Origin: Phenylobacterium kunshanense
Lineage (GTDB): Bacteria; Pseudomonadota; Alphaproteobacteria; Caulobacterales; Caulobacteraceae
Length of the DNA stretch: 64,000 nucleotides
NCBI RefSeq assembly: GCF_003254525.1
Contig: NZ_QFYS01000009.1
Span: 112,611 to 176,610 of the forward strand
Direction: 5' to 3'
In this document: positions 25,643 to 34,732 of the stretch, piece by piece
Numbering within the stretch: the stretch's first letter is position 1
How the letters are laid out: each line of letters begins with the position of its first letter
Position numbers and translations under genes: made by a program
The notes under the pieces: generated by a model
Databases searched by the model: none
What the model saw: only the letters and a program-made list of their open reading frames with translations
What the model was told of the DNA's origin: nothing

Positions 25643-26749
25643 TCAGTCCCTGGCGAGGCGGCTCAGGGGCGCGGCGGCGGCCTCCTGCGCCGAGTCCTCC
25701 AGCCGGTAGCGGCCGGTCGCTCCGAAGCCCTCCAGGAGCGCCACTGGCTGCGCGACGGGTAGCCCGAGGGCCTCCATCGCCTGGGCATGCAGGTCGGGGC
25801 GGTAGATCCGCCGGGCTACGGCCGGGATGTCGAGGTCGGCGGGCAGGTGTCCCCACCGCATCATCTGGGTGAGCAGCCACCCGGCGTGCGCCGGCGCGGG
25901 ACAGGTGGCGCCGTCGGCGTAGAAGATCATGTCCGAGAGCGAGCGCTCGATCACCGCGGCGTCCGCGGCCACATAGCCCGGCTGGGCCAGGATCACGGCC
26001 AGCTCGGCTCGGTTCGTCGGCGTATCGACCCAGGCGGCGGCCCGGGCCAGCGCGCGCAGAAGCGCCTGGAGCGCTTCGGGATTCGCTTCGGCCCAGGCTT
26101 CGGTAACGGCGAAGACCTTGTCCGGCGTCCGCGGCCAGATCTGGGAGCCCCGCACGGCGATCATCCCGGCGCCCGCCGCCACGGCGGCCGTGTCCCAGGG
26201 TTCGGTGACGCAGAATCCCTCGACCACCCCGTCGACCAGCAGACCGGTCATCCGCGAGGGTGGGGCGACCACGAGGCGGATGTCGCGGTCCGGGTCGATG
26301 CCGGCGGCGGCCAGCCAGTCGCGCAGCAGATAGTTGTGCGTGGAATAGGGAAAGACCACGGCCAGGGTGATCGGCGAGGCGCCTTCTTCCCGCCGGCGGG
26401 CGACCAGCCGCGCGAGGCCGTCGGCGCGGCCGTCCTGGCCGACGGCGCCCGCCAGTCGGGATGAGAGCGTCACCGCGGGACCGTTGAGCGCCAGGGCGAA
26501 GGGGGCGATCAGCGGGGTCGGATCACTGCCCGCCACACCCAGCGAGATCGCCAGCGCCGTCGGCGACAGCATGTGCGTCCCCTGCAGGGCGCCCACCGCC
26601 ATCTTGTCGCGCATGGTGGCCCAGGAGACTTCGCGCGAGAGTTCGACGTCGAGGCCCTCGTCCGCGAAGAAGCCCCTGGCCTCCGCGACGATCAACGAGG
26701 CGGCGTCGTTCAGCGCGATGAAGCCGAGGCGGATGCGTTCGCCCATCAT
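25643..26749 (-). CDS. nasS: Nitrate sensor NasS (NrtA-like, cytoplasmic)
   Basis: A 368-residue CmpA/NrtA-fold protein without any signal peptide (it begins MMGERIRLGFIALNDAASLIVAEA), which separates it from the transporter subunit. Family segments include LDVELSREVSWATMRDKMAVG, GVVEGFCVTEPWDTAAVA and IWPRTPDKVF. NasS binds nitrate or nitrite in the cytoplasm and in its absence sequesters NasT. Its ATG overlaps the nasT stop by four bases, so both are made together. It ends about 140 bases before the first leader hairpin. Confidence 0.93.
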   Translation of the reverse strand: MMGERIRLGFIALNDAASLIVAEARGFFADEGLDVELSREVSWATMRDKMAVGALQGTHMLSPTALAISLGVAGSDPTPLIAPFALALNGPAVTLSSRLAGAVGQDGRADGLARLVARRREEGASPITLAVVFPYSTHNYLLRDWLAAAGIDPDRDIRLVVAPPSRMTGLLVDGVVEGFCVTEPWDTAAVAAGAGMIAVRGSQIWPRTPDKVFAVTEAWAEANPEALQALLRALARAAAWVDTPTNRAELAVILAQPGYVAADAAVIERSLSDMIFYADGATCPAPAHAGWLLTQMMRWGHLPADLDIPAVARRIYRPDLHAQAMEALGLPVAQPVALLEGFGATGRYRLEDSAQEAAAAPLSRLARD

Positions 26750-27321
26750 GCGTCTCCCTTCAGGACGCCGGCGAACGCCAGCAGATCGGCCGCCACCGCC
26801 CCGAGCGGGCGGCCGGTGTCCATCGACAGCTTGCGCAGCAGCCGATAGGCGGCTTCTTCCTCCAGCCCGCGCTCCTTCATGAGCAGCGCCTTGGCCCGCT
26901 CCACGGTCTTGCGCGAGGCCAGGTCGGCCTTGGCCTTCTCCAGGTCCTGGCGAAGCTGGTTCATCAGGGCGAAGCGGCTCATGGCCACCTCCAGCACCGA
27001 GCGGACCCGCGCGGCCGACAGGCCGTCGACCACATAGGCCGAGACGCCCGCCCGCACGGCCTCCTCCGCCAGGCCGGCCTCGGACCGGTCGACGAACATG
27101 ACGACCGGCCGCGGATTGGTGGCCGTGGCCTCGCGCAGGCTCTCGATGGTGTCACGGTCGGGGCTGTCCGAGGCGACCACGACGACGTCCGGCTCGAACG
27201 CCGCCGCCTCGCGATGGTCGAAGACGGCGCAATGGCGCACGTCCAGCGGCTCCACGCCGGCAAGGCCTTCCGCCACCAGGGCGGCGCGGGCCGGATCCGG
27301 ATCGACCACAAGGACGCGCAT
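26746..27321 (-). CDS. nasT: ANTAR-domain antiterminator NasT
   Basis: A 191-residue response-regulator-like protein. The receiver domain occupies about residues 1-120 (VLVVDPDPARAALV, then DVVVVASDSPDRDT and PVVMFVD), and the C-terminal ANTAR domain about residues 130-185 with KTVERAKALLMKERGLEEEAAYRLLRKLSM-type composition (key residues: ERAKALLM, the Ala-Tyr, and Leu-Arg-Lys). ANTAR proteins bind paired hexaloop hairpins to prevent termination. Controlled by NasS rather than by phosphorylation. First gene of the nitrate cluster. Confidence 0.94.
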   Translation of the reverse strand: MRVLVVDPDPARAALVAEGLAGVEPLDVRHCAVFDHREAAAFEPDVVVVASDSPDRDTIESLREATATNPRPVVMFVDRSEAGLAEEAVRAGVSAYVVDGLSAARVRSVLEVAMSRFALMNQLRQDLEKAKADLASRKTVERAKALLMKERGLEEEAAYRLLRKLSMDTGRPLGAVAADLLAFAGVLKGDA

Positions 27322-27455
27322 GCGGCTGACTAGGCTCGCCGCAGCCCTCCGGGGGATGGAGTGCGGCGCCGGTCGGGGGCATTGAGGCCGAAAACGCCGT
27401 CATTTTGCGCAGCCGGCGCCTGCCAGATGAGCGAATTGCCTGTCGGCGGGGCGTC

Positions 27456-29072
27456 TCAGCCCGCAGCGGCCGGCTCGTCCGGCCACTCGGCGGTCTTCAG
27501 GACGCGCTCCAGGGCCAGCAGCATGCGAAGCCGGGAGTCGTCGTCGGGCGCCGCCTCCAGCCGGTCGCCCAGGCGAGCCAGGATGTCGGCGCGGGCGTTG
27601 TGCCAGTCCAGCGTGGCGGCGCGGTGCGGCGCCAGGCGCGGCTGTCCCTCGACGACCGGCTGGGCGGCTTCGCGGCTGAGGTCGAAGCACTGGTCGAGCA
27701 CCGGGGTGGAGATCTTCGCCGGATAGAACCCCGCCTTCTCAAGACGTTCGGACAGATCCTTGAGCGCGTCGGGCTCGCCGTGGGCGAGGAAGATCTGGCC
27801 ACGGATCGGCTGGCGATCCTGCGCCCACTGGACCAGCCCCCTGGCGTCGGCATGGGCGGAATAGACGTCCATGGTGCGGATGCGCGCCTTCACCCGATAG
27901 TCTTCGCCCTGGATGCGGACCAGCTTCTTGCCCTCGACGAGCAGCCGGCCCAGCGTGCCCACGGCCTGGTAGCCAGTGATCAGCACCGTCACCTCGCGCC
28001 GCCACAGCAGGCGCTTCAGGTGGCCCCGGATGCGGCCGGCGTCGCACATGCCGCTGCCGGCCAGGATGATGTGCCAGTCGCGCAGTTTCTCCAGGCGGTC
28101 GCTGTCGCCGGGCTTCATCAGGTAGTGCAGGTGCGGCGCGTGGCGCAGCGTCGTGAACGGATTGGTCTCGGTGTCGCGGTTCCAGCCGCGATCGAGGAAG
28201 ACGTCGGTGGCCTCGATGGCGAGGGGCGAGTCGAGGAAGATCTCGGCCTGCGGCGCGTCGCCGGACTCCATGACGGCCAGCAGGTCCAGCAGCAGTTCCT
28301 GGGCGCGTCCGACGGCGAACGTGGGCATCAGCAGCGGCCCGCCCGCGGCGTGGGCCTGGCGCAGTTCCTCGGCCAGCTGGCGGCGGCGCTCGGCGGTGTC
28401 GACCCGCTGGCGCTCGCGGTCGCCGTAGGTGGACTCCAGGACGAGGTGGTCGATGCCGGACGGGCCGATGGGATCGGGCAGGTAGTCCTGGCCTCCGGCC
28501 CCGAGGTCGCCGGAGAACAGGATCCTCACCGGATCGTCGCCTTCGCCCACGATCACCTCGACGGAGGTGGCGCCTAGCATGTGGCCGGCGTTCCAGAAGC
28601 GCGCCCGCACGCCCGGCGCGACGTCGACGATCTCCTCCAGCTTGACCTTTTCGAACAGGTCCATGGTCCGGCGGGCGTCGCGCTCGGTGTAGATCGGCTC
28701 CACCAGCGGGCGGCCCCGGTGCTGGTTGCGGCGGTTGAGGAAGTGGACCTCGCTCTCCTGGATGCCGCCGGCGTCGGCCAGCATCACCGCGCAGAGGTCT
28801 CGCGTCGGGGCCGTGGCGTAGATGGGTCCCTGGTAGCCGGCCTTCATCAGCTTCGGCAGCATGCCGGAATGGTCGATGTGGGCGTGGGTCAGGAGGACCG
28901 CGTCGATGGCGCCGACGTCGAACGGGAACGGCTCGTAGTTGAGGGCCTTGAGGGTCTTGGGCCCCTGGAACATCCCGCAGTCGATGAGGATGTTGAACCC
29001 GTCACCGGAGAGCCGCGCGCAGAAGCCGGTGACGCACTCGGCCGCGCCGTGGAAGGTGAGGTTCAGGCCCAT
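27456..29072 (-). CDS. MBL-fold beta-CASP RNA-processing-type hydrolase
   Basis: A 538-residue metallo-beta-lactamase-fold protein of the CPSF73/RNase-J-like class. Zinc motif HAHIDHSG, further ligands at NAGHMLGATS and in FSGDLG, a beta-CASP insertion (VGRAQELLLDLLAVM), and the C-terminal IILAGSGMCDAGRIRGHLKRLL and DVYSAHADARGL motifs of the RNA-metabolising family. The likely role is endo- or exonucleolytic RNA processing in the cytoplasm. The ATG at 29072 is preceded by GGGAG; the open frame has eight more upstream codons. The 134-base gap to nasT holds nothing recognisable. Confidence 0.88.
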   Translation of the reverse strand: MGLNLTFHGAAECVTGFCARLSGDGFNILIDCGMFQGPKTLKALNYEPFPFDVGAIDAVLLTHAHIDHSGMLPKLMKAGYQGPIYATAPTRDLCAVMLADAGGIQESEVHFLNRRNQHRGRPLVEPIYTERDARRTMDLFEKVKLEEIVDVAPGVRARFWNAGHMLGATSVEVIVGEGDDPVRILFSGDLGAGGQDYLPDPIGPSGIDHLVLESTYGDRERQRVDTAERRRQLAEELRQAHAAGGPLLMPTFAVGRAQELLLDLLAVMESGDAPQAEIFLDSPLAIEATDVFLDRGWNRDTETNPFTTLRHAPHLHYLMKPGDSDRLEKLRDWHIILAGSGMCDAGRIRGHLKRLLWRREVTVLITGYQAVGTLGRLLVEGKKLVRIQGEDYRVKARIRTMDVYSAHADARGLVQWAQDRQPIRGQIFLAHGEPDALKDLSERLEKAGFYPAKISTPVLDQCFDLSREAAQPVVEGQPRLAPHRAATLDWHNARADILARLGDRLEAAPDDDSRLRMLLALERVLKTAEWPDEPAAAG

Positions 29073-29257
29073 GTCGACTCCCGCACTTGCCGCCAAGCTT
29101 GCCGGCGACCGGACGTAGCACGTCCAACGCTGGTGGGTAGCGCCTCCGCCGACGCGGGGAATTGATCTCGCGCCAGATGGGCCTCGACTCTCGCCGCGTA
29201 AGCCAGGGAATCCAGGAGAAAAGTCCCGTCAGACGGGCGCGTGATTGGGAGGCCTTC

Positions 29258-30394
29258 GTGAACCTCGACTTTTCCGACGACCAGAAGCAGCTCCAGGCTC
29301 AGGTCCGCCGCTTCCTCGGCGAGCGCTGCACCCCCGCCACGGTGAGGGCGATCCTGGAAGGCCCGGAGCCCTTCGATCGGGCCTTGTATGCGGGCCTTGC
29401 CGAAATGGGCGTGCTGGGCGCGGCGATCCCCGAGGCGTACGGCGGCGTCGGCCTCTCGCACCTGGAGCTGTGCCTGTTCGCCGAGGAGCTGGGCCGGGTG
29501 ATCGCGCCCGTGCCGGTGGCCTCGTCCATCTATCTCGCCGCGGAATTCCTGCTGCAGGCGGGTTCGGAAGCGCAGAAGAAGGCCTGGCTGCCGAAGCTCG
29601 CCAGCGGCGAGGCCGTGGGGACCTTCGGCCTGGTGGAAGGCCAGGGGCGGATGACGCCGGCCAAGGTTCAGGTGACCGCGCGCGACGGCCGCCTGACCGG
29701 GACCAAGACCCTGGTCGCCGATGGGATCGCCGCCGACCTGGCCGTTGTCGCCGCGCGCACCGGCGCCGGCTCCGGACCCGAGGCGGTCTCGCTTTTCCTG
29801 GTCGACCTCAACGGACCTGGCGTCTCCCGCAAGCCGCTGGAGACCATCGACCCGACCCGCAGCTATGCGGCGATCTCCTTCGACGGCGCGCCGGCCGAGG
29901 CGTTGGGCGGAACCGGCGACGGCTGGCACATCGCCTCACAGGTCCTGGACCGCGCCGCGATCCTGATGGCCTTCGAACAGGTGGGCGGCGCCGACCACGC
30001 GCTGGAGATGGCCCGCGACTACGCCCTGGAGCGGATGGCGTTCGGGCGGCCGATCGGCTCGTTCCAGGCCATCAAGCACATGCTGGCCGACATGTACGTG
30101 GCCGCGACGCTCGCCCGGTCCAACTGCTTCTACGGCGCCTGGGCGCTGGCGACTGGCGCGGCTGAGCTGCCGGTGGCGGCGGCGACGGCGCGGGTCTCGG
30201 CGACGACCGCCTTCCAGCAGTGCGCCAAGAACAACATCCAGGTGCACGGGGGCATGGGCTTCACCTGGGCCTTCGACTGTCACCTCTACTACCGCCGCTC
30301 AAACGCCCTGGCCCTGGCGCTGGGGTCGCTCTCCACCTGGGAGAGCCAGCTCATCGAGCGCATGCGCGCCGGCAACGTGGAAGCAGCGGCTTAA
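29258..30394 (+). CDS. Acyl-CoA dehydrogenase family protein
   Basis: A 378-residue flavoprotein that alpha,beta-desaturates an acyl-CoA. N-terminal helical domain (FSDDQKQLQAQVRRFL), central beta domain (GTKTLVADGIAADLAVVAAR) and C-terminal domain with RMAFGRPIGSFQAIKHMLAD and VHGGMGFTWAFDCHLYYRR. The middle domain is weakly conserved in the usual nucleotide contact (GLVEGQGRM), as in the smaller subunit of heteromeric steroid-type dehydrogenases. The GTG at 29258 is chosen because GGGAGG lies five bases upstream. It precedes a second dehydrogenase by 19 bases; they may form a heterotetramer. Confidence 0.88.
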   Translation: MNLDFSDDQKQLQAQVRRFLGERCTPATVRAILEGPEPFDRALYAGLAEMGVLGAAIPEAYGGVGLSHLELCLFAEELGRVIAPVPVASSIYLAAEFLLQAGSEAQKKAWLPKLASGEAVGTFGLVEGQGRMTPAKVQVTARDGRLTGTKTLVADGIAADLAVVAARTGAGSGPEAVSLFLVDLNGPGVSRKPLETIDPTRSYAAISFDGAPAEALGGTGDGWHIASQVLDRAAILMAFEQVGGADHALEMARDYALERMAFGRPIGSFQAIKHMLADMYVAATLARSNCFYGAWALATGAAELPVAAATARVSATTAFQQCAKNNIQVHGGMGFTWAFDCHLYYRRSNALALALGSLSTWESQLIERMRAGNVEAAA

Positions 30395-30413
30395 GGATCG
30401 GGAGCGGAACATC

Positions 30414-31679
30414 ATGGATTTCGACGACACACCCCAGGAAGCCGCCTTCCGCGCCGAGGCCCGCGCGTGGATCGCCGCCAACGCTCCCAAGCATCTCGAG
30501 GACGAGCTGAAGCGCGCCAGCTTCGGCTCCAGCGCGGTGGAGAGCGAGGATCCGCTGGCCGCCGCCAAGGCCTGGCAGAAGAAGAAGGCCGAGGCCGGCT
30601 GGGCCTGCCTGCACTGGCCGAAGGAATACGGCGGCGCCGCCCGCTCGCCGATCGAGCGGGTGATCTGGGGCCAGGAAGAGGGAGCCTATGGCGCGCTCTC
30701 GGGGCCCTTCATCATCGGCCACGGCATGTGCGGCCCGACCGTCATGGCCTGGGCCAGTGAGGAGCATAAGCGCCGCCTGCTGCCGCCGCTGGCCTCGGGC
30801 GAGGAGATCTGGTGCCAGCTCTTCTCCGAGCCCGCCGGCGGCTCGGATCTGGCCGGACTTCGGACGCGCGCCGTGCGGGCCGATGACGGCTCGGGCGACT
30901 GGATCGTCTCGGGCCAGAAAATATGGACGAGCGGGGCCCAGCACTCGGATTGGGGCCTGTTGATCACCCGCACCGACCCGGACGTGCCCAAGCACAAGGG
31001 CCTGACGATGTTCTTCCTGCGGATGGACTCGCCCGGCGTGGAGGTGCGGCCGATCAAGCAGGCCAACGGCGCCTCGGGCTTCAACGAGGTCTATTTCACC
31101 GACGTGCGGATCCCCGACGACCAGCGCCTCGGCGCGGTGGGGCAGGGCTGGGAGGTCTCGCTGACCACCCTGATGAACGAGCGGTTGTCGATCGGCTCGG
31201 GCATGTCGACCGGGTTCCCCGAGCTGTTCCGCTTCTGCATGGAGGCCGAGATCGACGGGGCTCCGGCGGTGGACGACGCGGCCGTGCGCTCGCGCCTGGC
31301 CCAGTTCGCGGTGCGCCAGAGCGGCCTGAAGTACACCGGCATGCGGGCGATCACGGCGCTGTCCAAGGGCGAGACGCCCGGGCCGGAGAACTCGATCGGC
31401 AAGCTGGTGGCCGGCGCCACGATGCAGGACCTGGCCGCCTTCGCCCTCGATCTTCAGGGCGAGTCCGGCGTGGTCTGGGATCCGGAGGAGAGCCCGCAGA
31501 ACGGCCGCTTCCAGGCCATGCTGATGCGCTCGCCCGCCACCCGGATCGAGGGCGGCTCGGACGAGATCCTGCGCAACATCATCGCCGAGCGCGTGCTGGG
31601 CCTGCCGGGCGACATCCGCGTCGACAAGACCGTGCCGTTCAAGGACATCCCGACCAGCGGCCGGGCGGCGACGAAGTAG
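30414..31679 (+). CDS. Acyl-CoA dehydrogenase
   Basis: A 421-residue acyl-CoA dehydrogenase. The FAD-binding middle domain has CQLFSEPAGGSDLAGLRTRA and GQKIWTSGAQHSDWG, both canonical. The C-terminal domain has the family end NIIAERVLGLPGD. Paired with the preceding shorter dehydrogenase it resembles the two-subunit enzymes of steroid side-chain or branched-chain acyl degradation in actinobacteria and alphaproteobacteria; that specificity is inference. A GGGAGCGG ribosome site precedes the ATG. Confidence 0.92.
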   Translation: MDFDDTPQEAAFRAEARAWIAANAPKHLEDELKRASFGSSAVESEDPLAAAKAWQKKKAEAGWACLHWPKEYGGAARSPIERVIWGQEEGAYGALSGPFIIGHGMCGPTVMAWASEEHKRRLLPPLASGEEIWCQLFSEPAGGSDLAGLRTRAVRADDGSGDWIVSGQKIWTSGAQHSDWGLLITRTDPDVPKHKGLTMFFLRMDSPGVEVRPIKQANGASGFNEVYFTDVRIPDDQRLGAVGQGWEVSLTTLMNERLSIGSGMSTGFPELFRFCMEAEIDGAPAVDDAAVRSRLAQFAVRQSGLKYTGMRAITALSKGETPGPENSIGKLVAGATMQDLAAFALDLQGESGVVWDPEESPQNGRFQAMLMRSPATRIEGGSDEILRNIIAERVLGLPGDIRVDKTVPFKDIPTSGRAATK

Positions 31680-31700
31680 CGCCGCCGCCCGGGCGGGGCG

Positions 31701-32501
31701 TCAGCCGACGCCCATGCCCTGGGCGCCCGTGCGATCGCGGGCGTCGCCGAGCTGGGAGCCGCCGTCGCAGTCGAGGATCGTGCCGGTGACGTAGCGGGCC
31801 GAGTCGCTGACCAGGAAGACGGCGCTCTCGGCCACTTCGCCGACCTCGCCGAAGCGGCGCAGGGCGATCCGCTCGGTGATGGCGCGGTCGGATTCCGGTG
31901 TGGGCGAGAGGCGGGCCATGCCCTCCGTACCGGCGATCGGACCGGGCGAGATGCCGTTCACCCGCACGCCCGACGGACCCCACTCCATCGCCAGCACGCG
32001 GATCAGCTGGTTGATGCCCGCCTTGGCGGCACAGACGTGGGCCTGCAGCATGGCCGGGTTAACCGCCTGGCCCGCCGTGATCGCGATCAGCGAGGCGCCG
32101 GGCAGGTTCAGGAGGTCGTAGCAGGCGCGGAAGACGTTGAACGTCCCGTTGAGGTCGATGTCCACCACGGTCTTGAAGCCGTTGGCCGACATGCCGAGGG
32201 CTGGCGCGACGAAGTTGCCGGCCGCGCCCGAGATGACGATGTCGAGCTTGCCGAACTGTGCCACGGCCGCCTCCAGGGCCGCGCGGGTGGCGGCGAAGTC
32301 GCGGACGTCGCAGGACAGGCCGATCGCGCCGTGGCCGATCTCGGCCGCCGCGTTGGCGGCCTTCTCGGGATTGCGACCGGCGACCGCGACCTTGGCGCCC
32401 AGCTCGGCGTAGCGCTTGGCGATGCCGAGGTTGATGCCGCTGGTGCCTCCGGCGATGAAGGCCGTCTTGCCTGCGAGCAGGTTGTCTTTGAAAGCGCTCA
32501 A
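31701..32501 (-). CDS. 2,4-dienoyl-CoA-reductase-like SDR
   Basis: A 266-residue short-chain dehydrogenase. The cofactor motif is GGTSGINLGIA, and AAGNFVAPALGMSANGFKTV with IDLNGTFN matches the dienoyl-CoA reductase (DECR) subgroup. The usual catalytic Tyr of Y-x3-K is absent (HVCAAKAG has Val in that place while the Lys stays), which is normal for DECR enzymes. They reduce 2,4-dienoyl-CoA with NADPH in oxidation of unsaturated acyl chains. The only well-placed start is the TTG at 32501 with AGAAGGGG upstream. It converges on the dehydrogenase pair. Confidence 0.85.
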   Translation of the reverse strand: MSAFKDNLLAGKTAFIAGGTSGINLGIAKRYAELGAKVAVAGRNPEKAANAAAEIGHGAIGLSCDVRDFAATRAALEAAVAQFGKLDIVISGAAGNFVAPALGMSANGFKTVVDIDLNGTFNVFRACYDLLNLPGASLIAITAGQAVNPAMLQAHVCAAKAGINQLIRVLAMEWGPSGVRVNGISPGPIAGTEGMARLSPTPESDRAITERIALRRFGEVGEVAESAVFLVSDSARYVTGTILDCDGGSQLGDARDRTGAQGMGVG

Positions 32502-32644
32502 ATCCGTACCCCTTCTCTGATGCCAGACAGTTGGGGAGGGCGCCGGTGCGGGAGTCAAACCCTGGCGGGCGGACCTTCGGGCTTGCCGTGCCGCCGCGTC
32601 ACGGGCGCAGGCTGGCCGCAACAACCCGAACGGGGAGGAACCGC

Positions 32645-33685
32645 ATGGCCAAGACGCCCGAAGGCTACAAGACCCGCCTGGATCCCGTGGACGAGTATCC
32701 GCACGAGCCGGGGGACGCGAAGAACTACAACGAAAGCATGTACTTCAACGTCTTCGATCCGGCGAAGAAGACGGGCGGATGGTTCCGCATCGGCAACCGG
32801 CCGAACGAGAACTACGCCGAGATCAGCGTCTGCATCTACCTGCCCGACGGGCGCGTGGCGTTCACGTTCGGGCGGCCGGCCATCGAGGGCAATCGCGAGA
32901 TGTCGGCCGGCGGCCTGAAGGTCGAGGTGGTGGAACCGTTCAAGCGGCTGAAGGTGACCTTCGCGGGCAAGGCCCTGCTGCTGGAGCGGCCCTTCGAGAT
33001 GGCCGACCCCAAGCGCGCGTACCGCGAGAATCCCAGCGTGCCGTGCACCGTGGAGCTGGACTACGAGGGCGTCTCGCCGATGTACGGCGGAGAGACGGTG
33101 AAGGCCGATGGCTCGTCGCTGGAGATCGACCCGGAGAAGTCGTTCGCCAAGGCGCACTACGAGCAGCACTGCGCGGCCCGCGGCGTCATCACCGTCGGGG
33201 ACGAGCGTTTCGAACTCGAGGGCTTCGGCCTGCGTGACAAGTCCTGGGGGCCGCGCCACTGGCAGGCGATCGACTGGTACCGCTGGTGCCCCATGAACTT
33301 CGGCCGCGACTTCGGGATGATGCTGTCGGTGATCGGCGACGGGAAGGGCGGCGCCCGGCAGGGCGGCATGGTCTTCCGCGACGGGATCTACGACCTCATC
33401 GAGGAGTGCGTGATCGAGAGCGACTGGGACGAGAACGACTACCAGACCGCCCTGCGCGCCCGGGTGAAGACCGAAGCCGGAAAGGAATATCAGATCACCG
33501 GCAAGGTCCTGTCGCTCATCCCGCTCCGCAACCGCCGGACCGCGCCGGACGGAACCGAGCTTCACACCCGGATCACCGAGGGCATGACCGAGTACCGTTG
33601 CGGCGACCTCGTGGGCTACGGGCTCAGCGAGTACCTGGACCAGATCGTGGACGGCGCGCCGAACGGGCGGAAGCTGGGATATTGA
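32645..33685 (+). CDS. Conserved lipocalin-like protein (AttH/CrtC-like), function unknown
   Basis: A 346-residue beta-rich cytosolic protein beginning MAKTPEGYKTRLDPVDEYPH after a strong GGGGAGG site. Conserved-looking blocks are ESMYFNVFDPAKKTGGWFRIG, FEMADPKRAYRENP, and GFGLRDKSWGPRHW. Two consecutive beta domains with a D-K-S-W-G-x-R-x-W motif are typical of the AttH/hydroxyneurosporene-synthase-like lipocalin superfamily. Such genes are frequent in alphaproteobacterial clusters degrading steroids or terpenoids, beside acyl-CoA dehydrogenases. No catalytic function can be assigned. Confidence 0.75.
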   Translation: MAKTPEGYKTRLDPVDEYPHEPGDAKNYNESMYFNVFDPAKKTGGWFRIGNRPNENYAEISVCIYLPDGRVAFTFGRPAIEGNREMSAGGLKVEVVEPFKRLKVTFAGKALLLERPFEMADPKRAYRENPSVPCTVELDYEGVSPMYGGETVKADGSSLEIDPEKSFAKAHYEQHCAARGVITVGDERFELEGFGLRDKSWGPRHWQAIDWYRWCPMNFGRDFGMMLSVIGDGKGGARQGGMVFRDGIYDLIEECVIESDWDENDYQTALRARVKTEAGKEYQITGKVLSLIPLRNRRTAPDGTELHTRITEGMTEYRCGDLVGYGLSEYLDQIVDGAPNGRKLGY

Positions 33686-33691
33686 GGCGGG

Positions 33692-33710
33692 GCGGGGCGG
33701 CTCGCCCCGC
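33692..33710 (+). terminator. Possible terminator hairpin
   Basis: Perfect 7-bp arms GCGGGGC and GCCCCGC with loop GGCTC begin seven bases after the stop of the lipocalin-like gene. The following TCATTC is a poor T-tract, so this may only slow transcription before the hot-dog gene. Confidence 0.35.
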
Positions 33711-33791
33711 TCATTCAAACGACTGTTCGATATTCCCGGCGATCGGGCTATTCAGGGCCGAGCGGCGCGCGCCGCTGGCCAGGAGACGCCC

Positions 33792-34712
33792 ATGAGCTTC
33801 GACACACCCCTCAGCCTCGCTGGCCCCTTGCGGCGGCCGCACCAGATGCTGGCCGATCAGGAATACGGCGGCCACTCGTCCATCCACGACGACGCCATGG
33901 CCGAGAAGCTGGGCTTCCGCGCCGGGCCGATCGAAGGGCCGACGCACTTCTCGCAGTTCCAGCCGCTGCTGGCGAAGATCTGGGGCCAGGCCTGGTTCGA
34001 ACGCGGCTGCATCTCCTCCCACTTCCTGAACATGGTGGTGGAGGGCGAGGAGGTCCGAGCCTTCGCCGAGATTCCGCCCGAGGGCGCCACGTCCACCCGC
34101 GTCTGGGCCGAGAAGGCCGACGGCACGCCGGTGCTGGATGCCAGCGCGCACCTTGGTCGTGACTCCGGGCCGACCCTGCTGGAAGCGCGGATGGCGGCGC
34201 TGAGGCCGCCAGGCAAGCTCCTGATCCTGAAAGACCTGAAGGTCGGCATGACGGGAGCCAAGGAAGAGCGGGTGCGGATGGATCCGGACCAGAACATGGG
34301 CGCGCTCTATCCCTTCAGCCTGAACCAGAAGCTGGCCGTGATCACCGAGACCTCGCCCTGGTACTCGGACGCGAAGGCCTCGCCCTGGGGCCGGGCGATC
34401 ATCCCCTTCGAGATGCTCAGCGTGCTGTTCGAGTATTCCAGCCGCGAGGCCGCGTTCCCGGTGAAGGGGCCGGCGGTCGGCCTGTTCGCCGACCAGGAGA
34501 TCCGCGTGATCGACGGGCCGCTGTTCGTCGGCGAGGAATATGTCCTGCGGCGCGAGATCGCGGCCCTGGCCGAGAGCAAGCGCACCGAATCCTACTGGGT
34601 GCGGACGCGAGTGTTCGACTCCACCGGCCAGAAACAGGTGGCCGAAATGCTCCTGAACCACGCCACGATGAAGAACTCCTACGCCGGCTACGCCGACGCG
34701 GCACAGGCCTGA
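33792..34712 (+). CDS. Hot-dog-fold (MaoC-like) protein, hypothetical
   Basis: A 306-residue protein with GFRAGPIEGPTHFSQFQPLL near the N-terminus, which resembles the active-site helix entry of MaoC-type hydratases (usually GF...P..H), and a second beta-rich half (GLFADQEIRVIDGPLFVGEE). This two-half layout suits a double hot-dog protein acting on acyl-CoA, either as hydratase or binding partner. The catalytic Asp/His pair of R-hydratases is not obvious, so activity is uncertain. It precedes an SDR by 20 bases in the same lipid cluster. Confidence 0.65.
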   Translation: MSFDTPLSLAGPLRRPHQMLADQEYGGHSSIHDDAMAEKLGFRAGPIEGPTHFSQFQPLLAKIWGQAWFERGCISSHFLNMVVEGEEVRAFAEIPPEGATSTRVWAEKADGTPVLDASAHLGRDSGPTLLEARMAALRPPGKLLILKDLKVGMTGAKEERVRMDPDQNMGALYPFSLNQKLAVITETSPWYSDAKASPWGRAIIPFEMLSVLFEYSSREAAFPVKGPAVGLFADQEIRVIDGPLFVGEEYVLRREIAALAESKRTESYWVRTRVFDSTGQKQVAEMLLNHATMKNSYAGYADAAQA

Positions 34713-34732
34713 CCCGAAAGGAACCCGAGCAG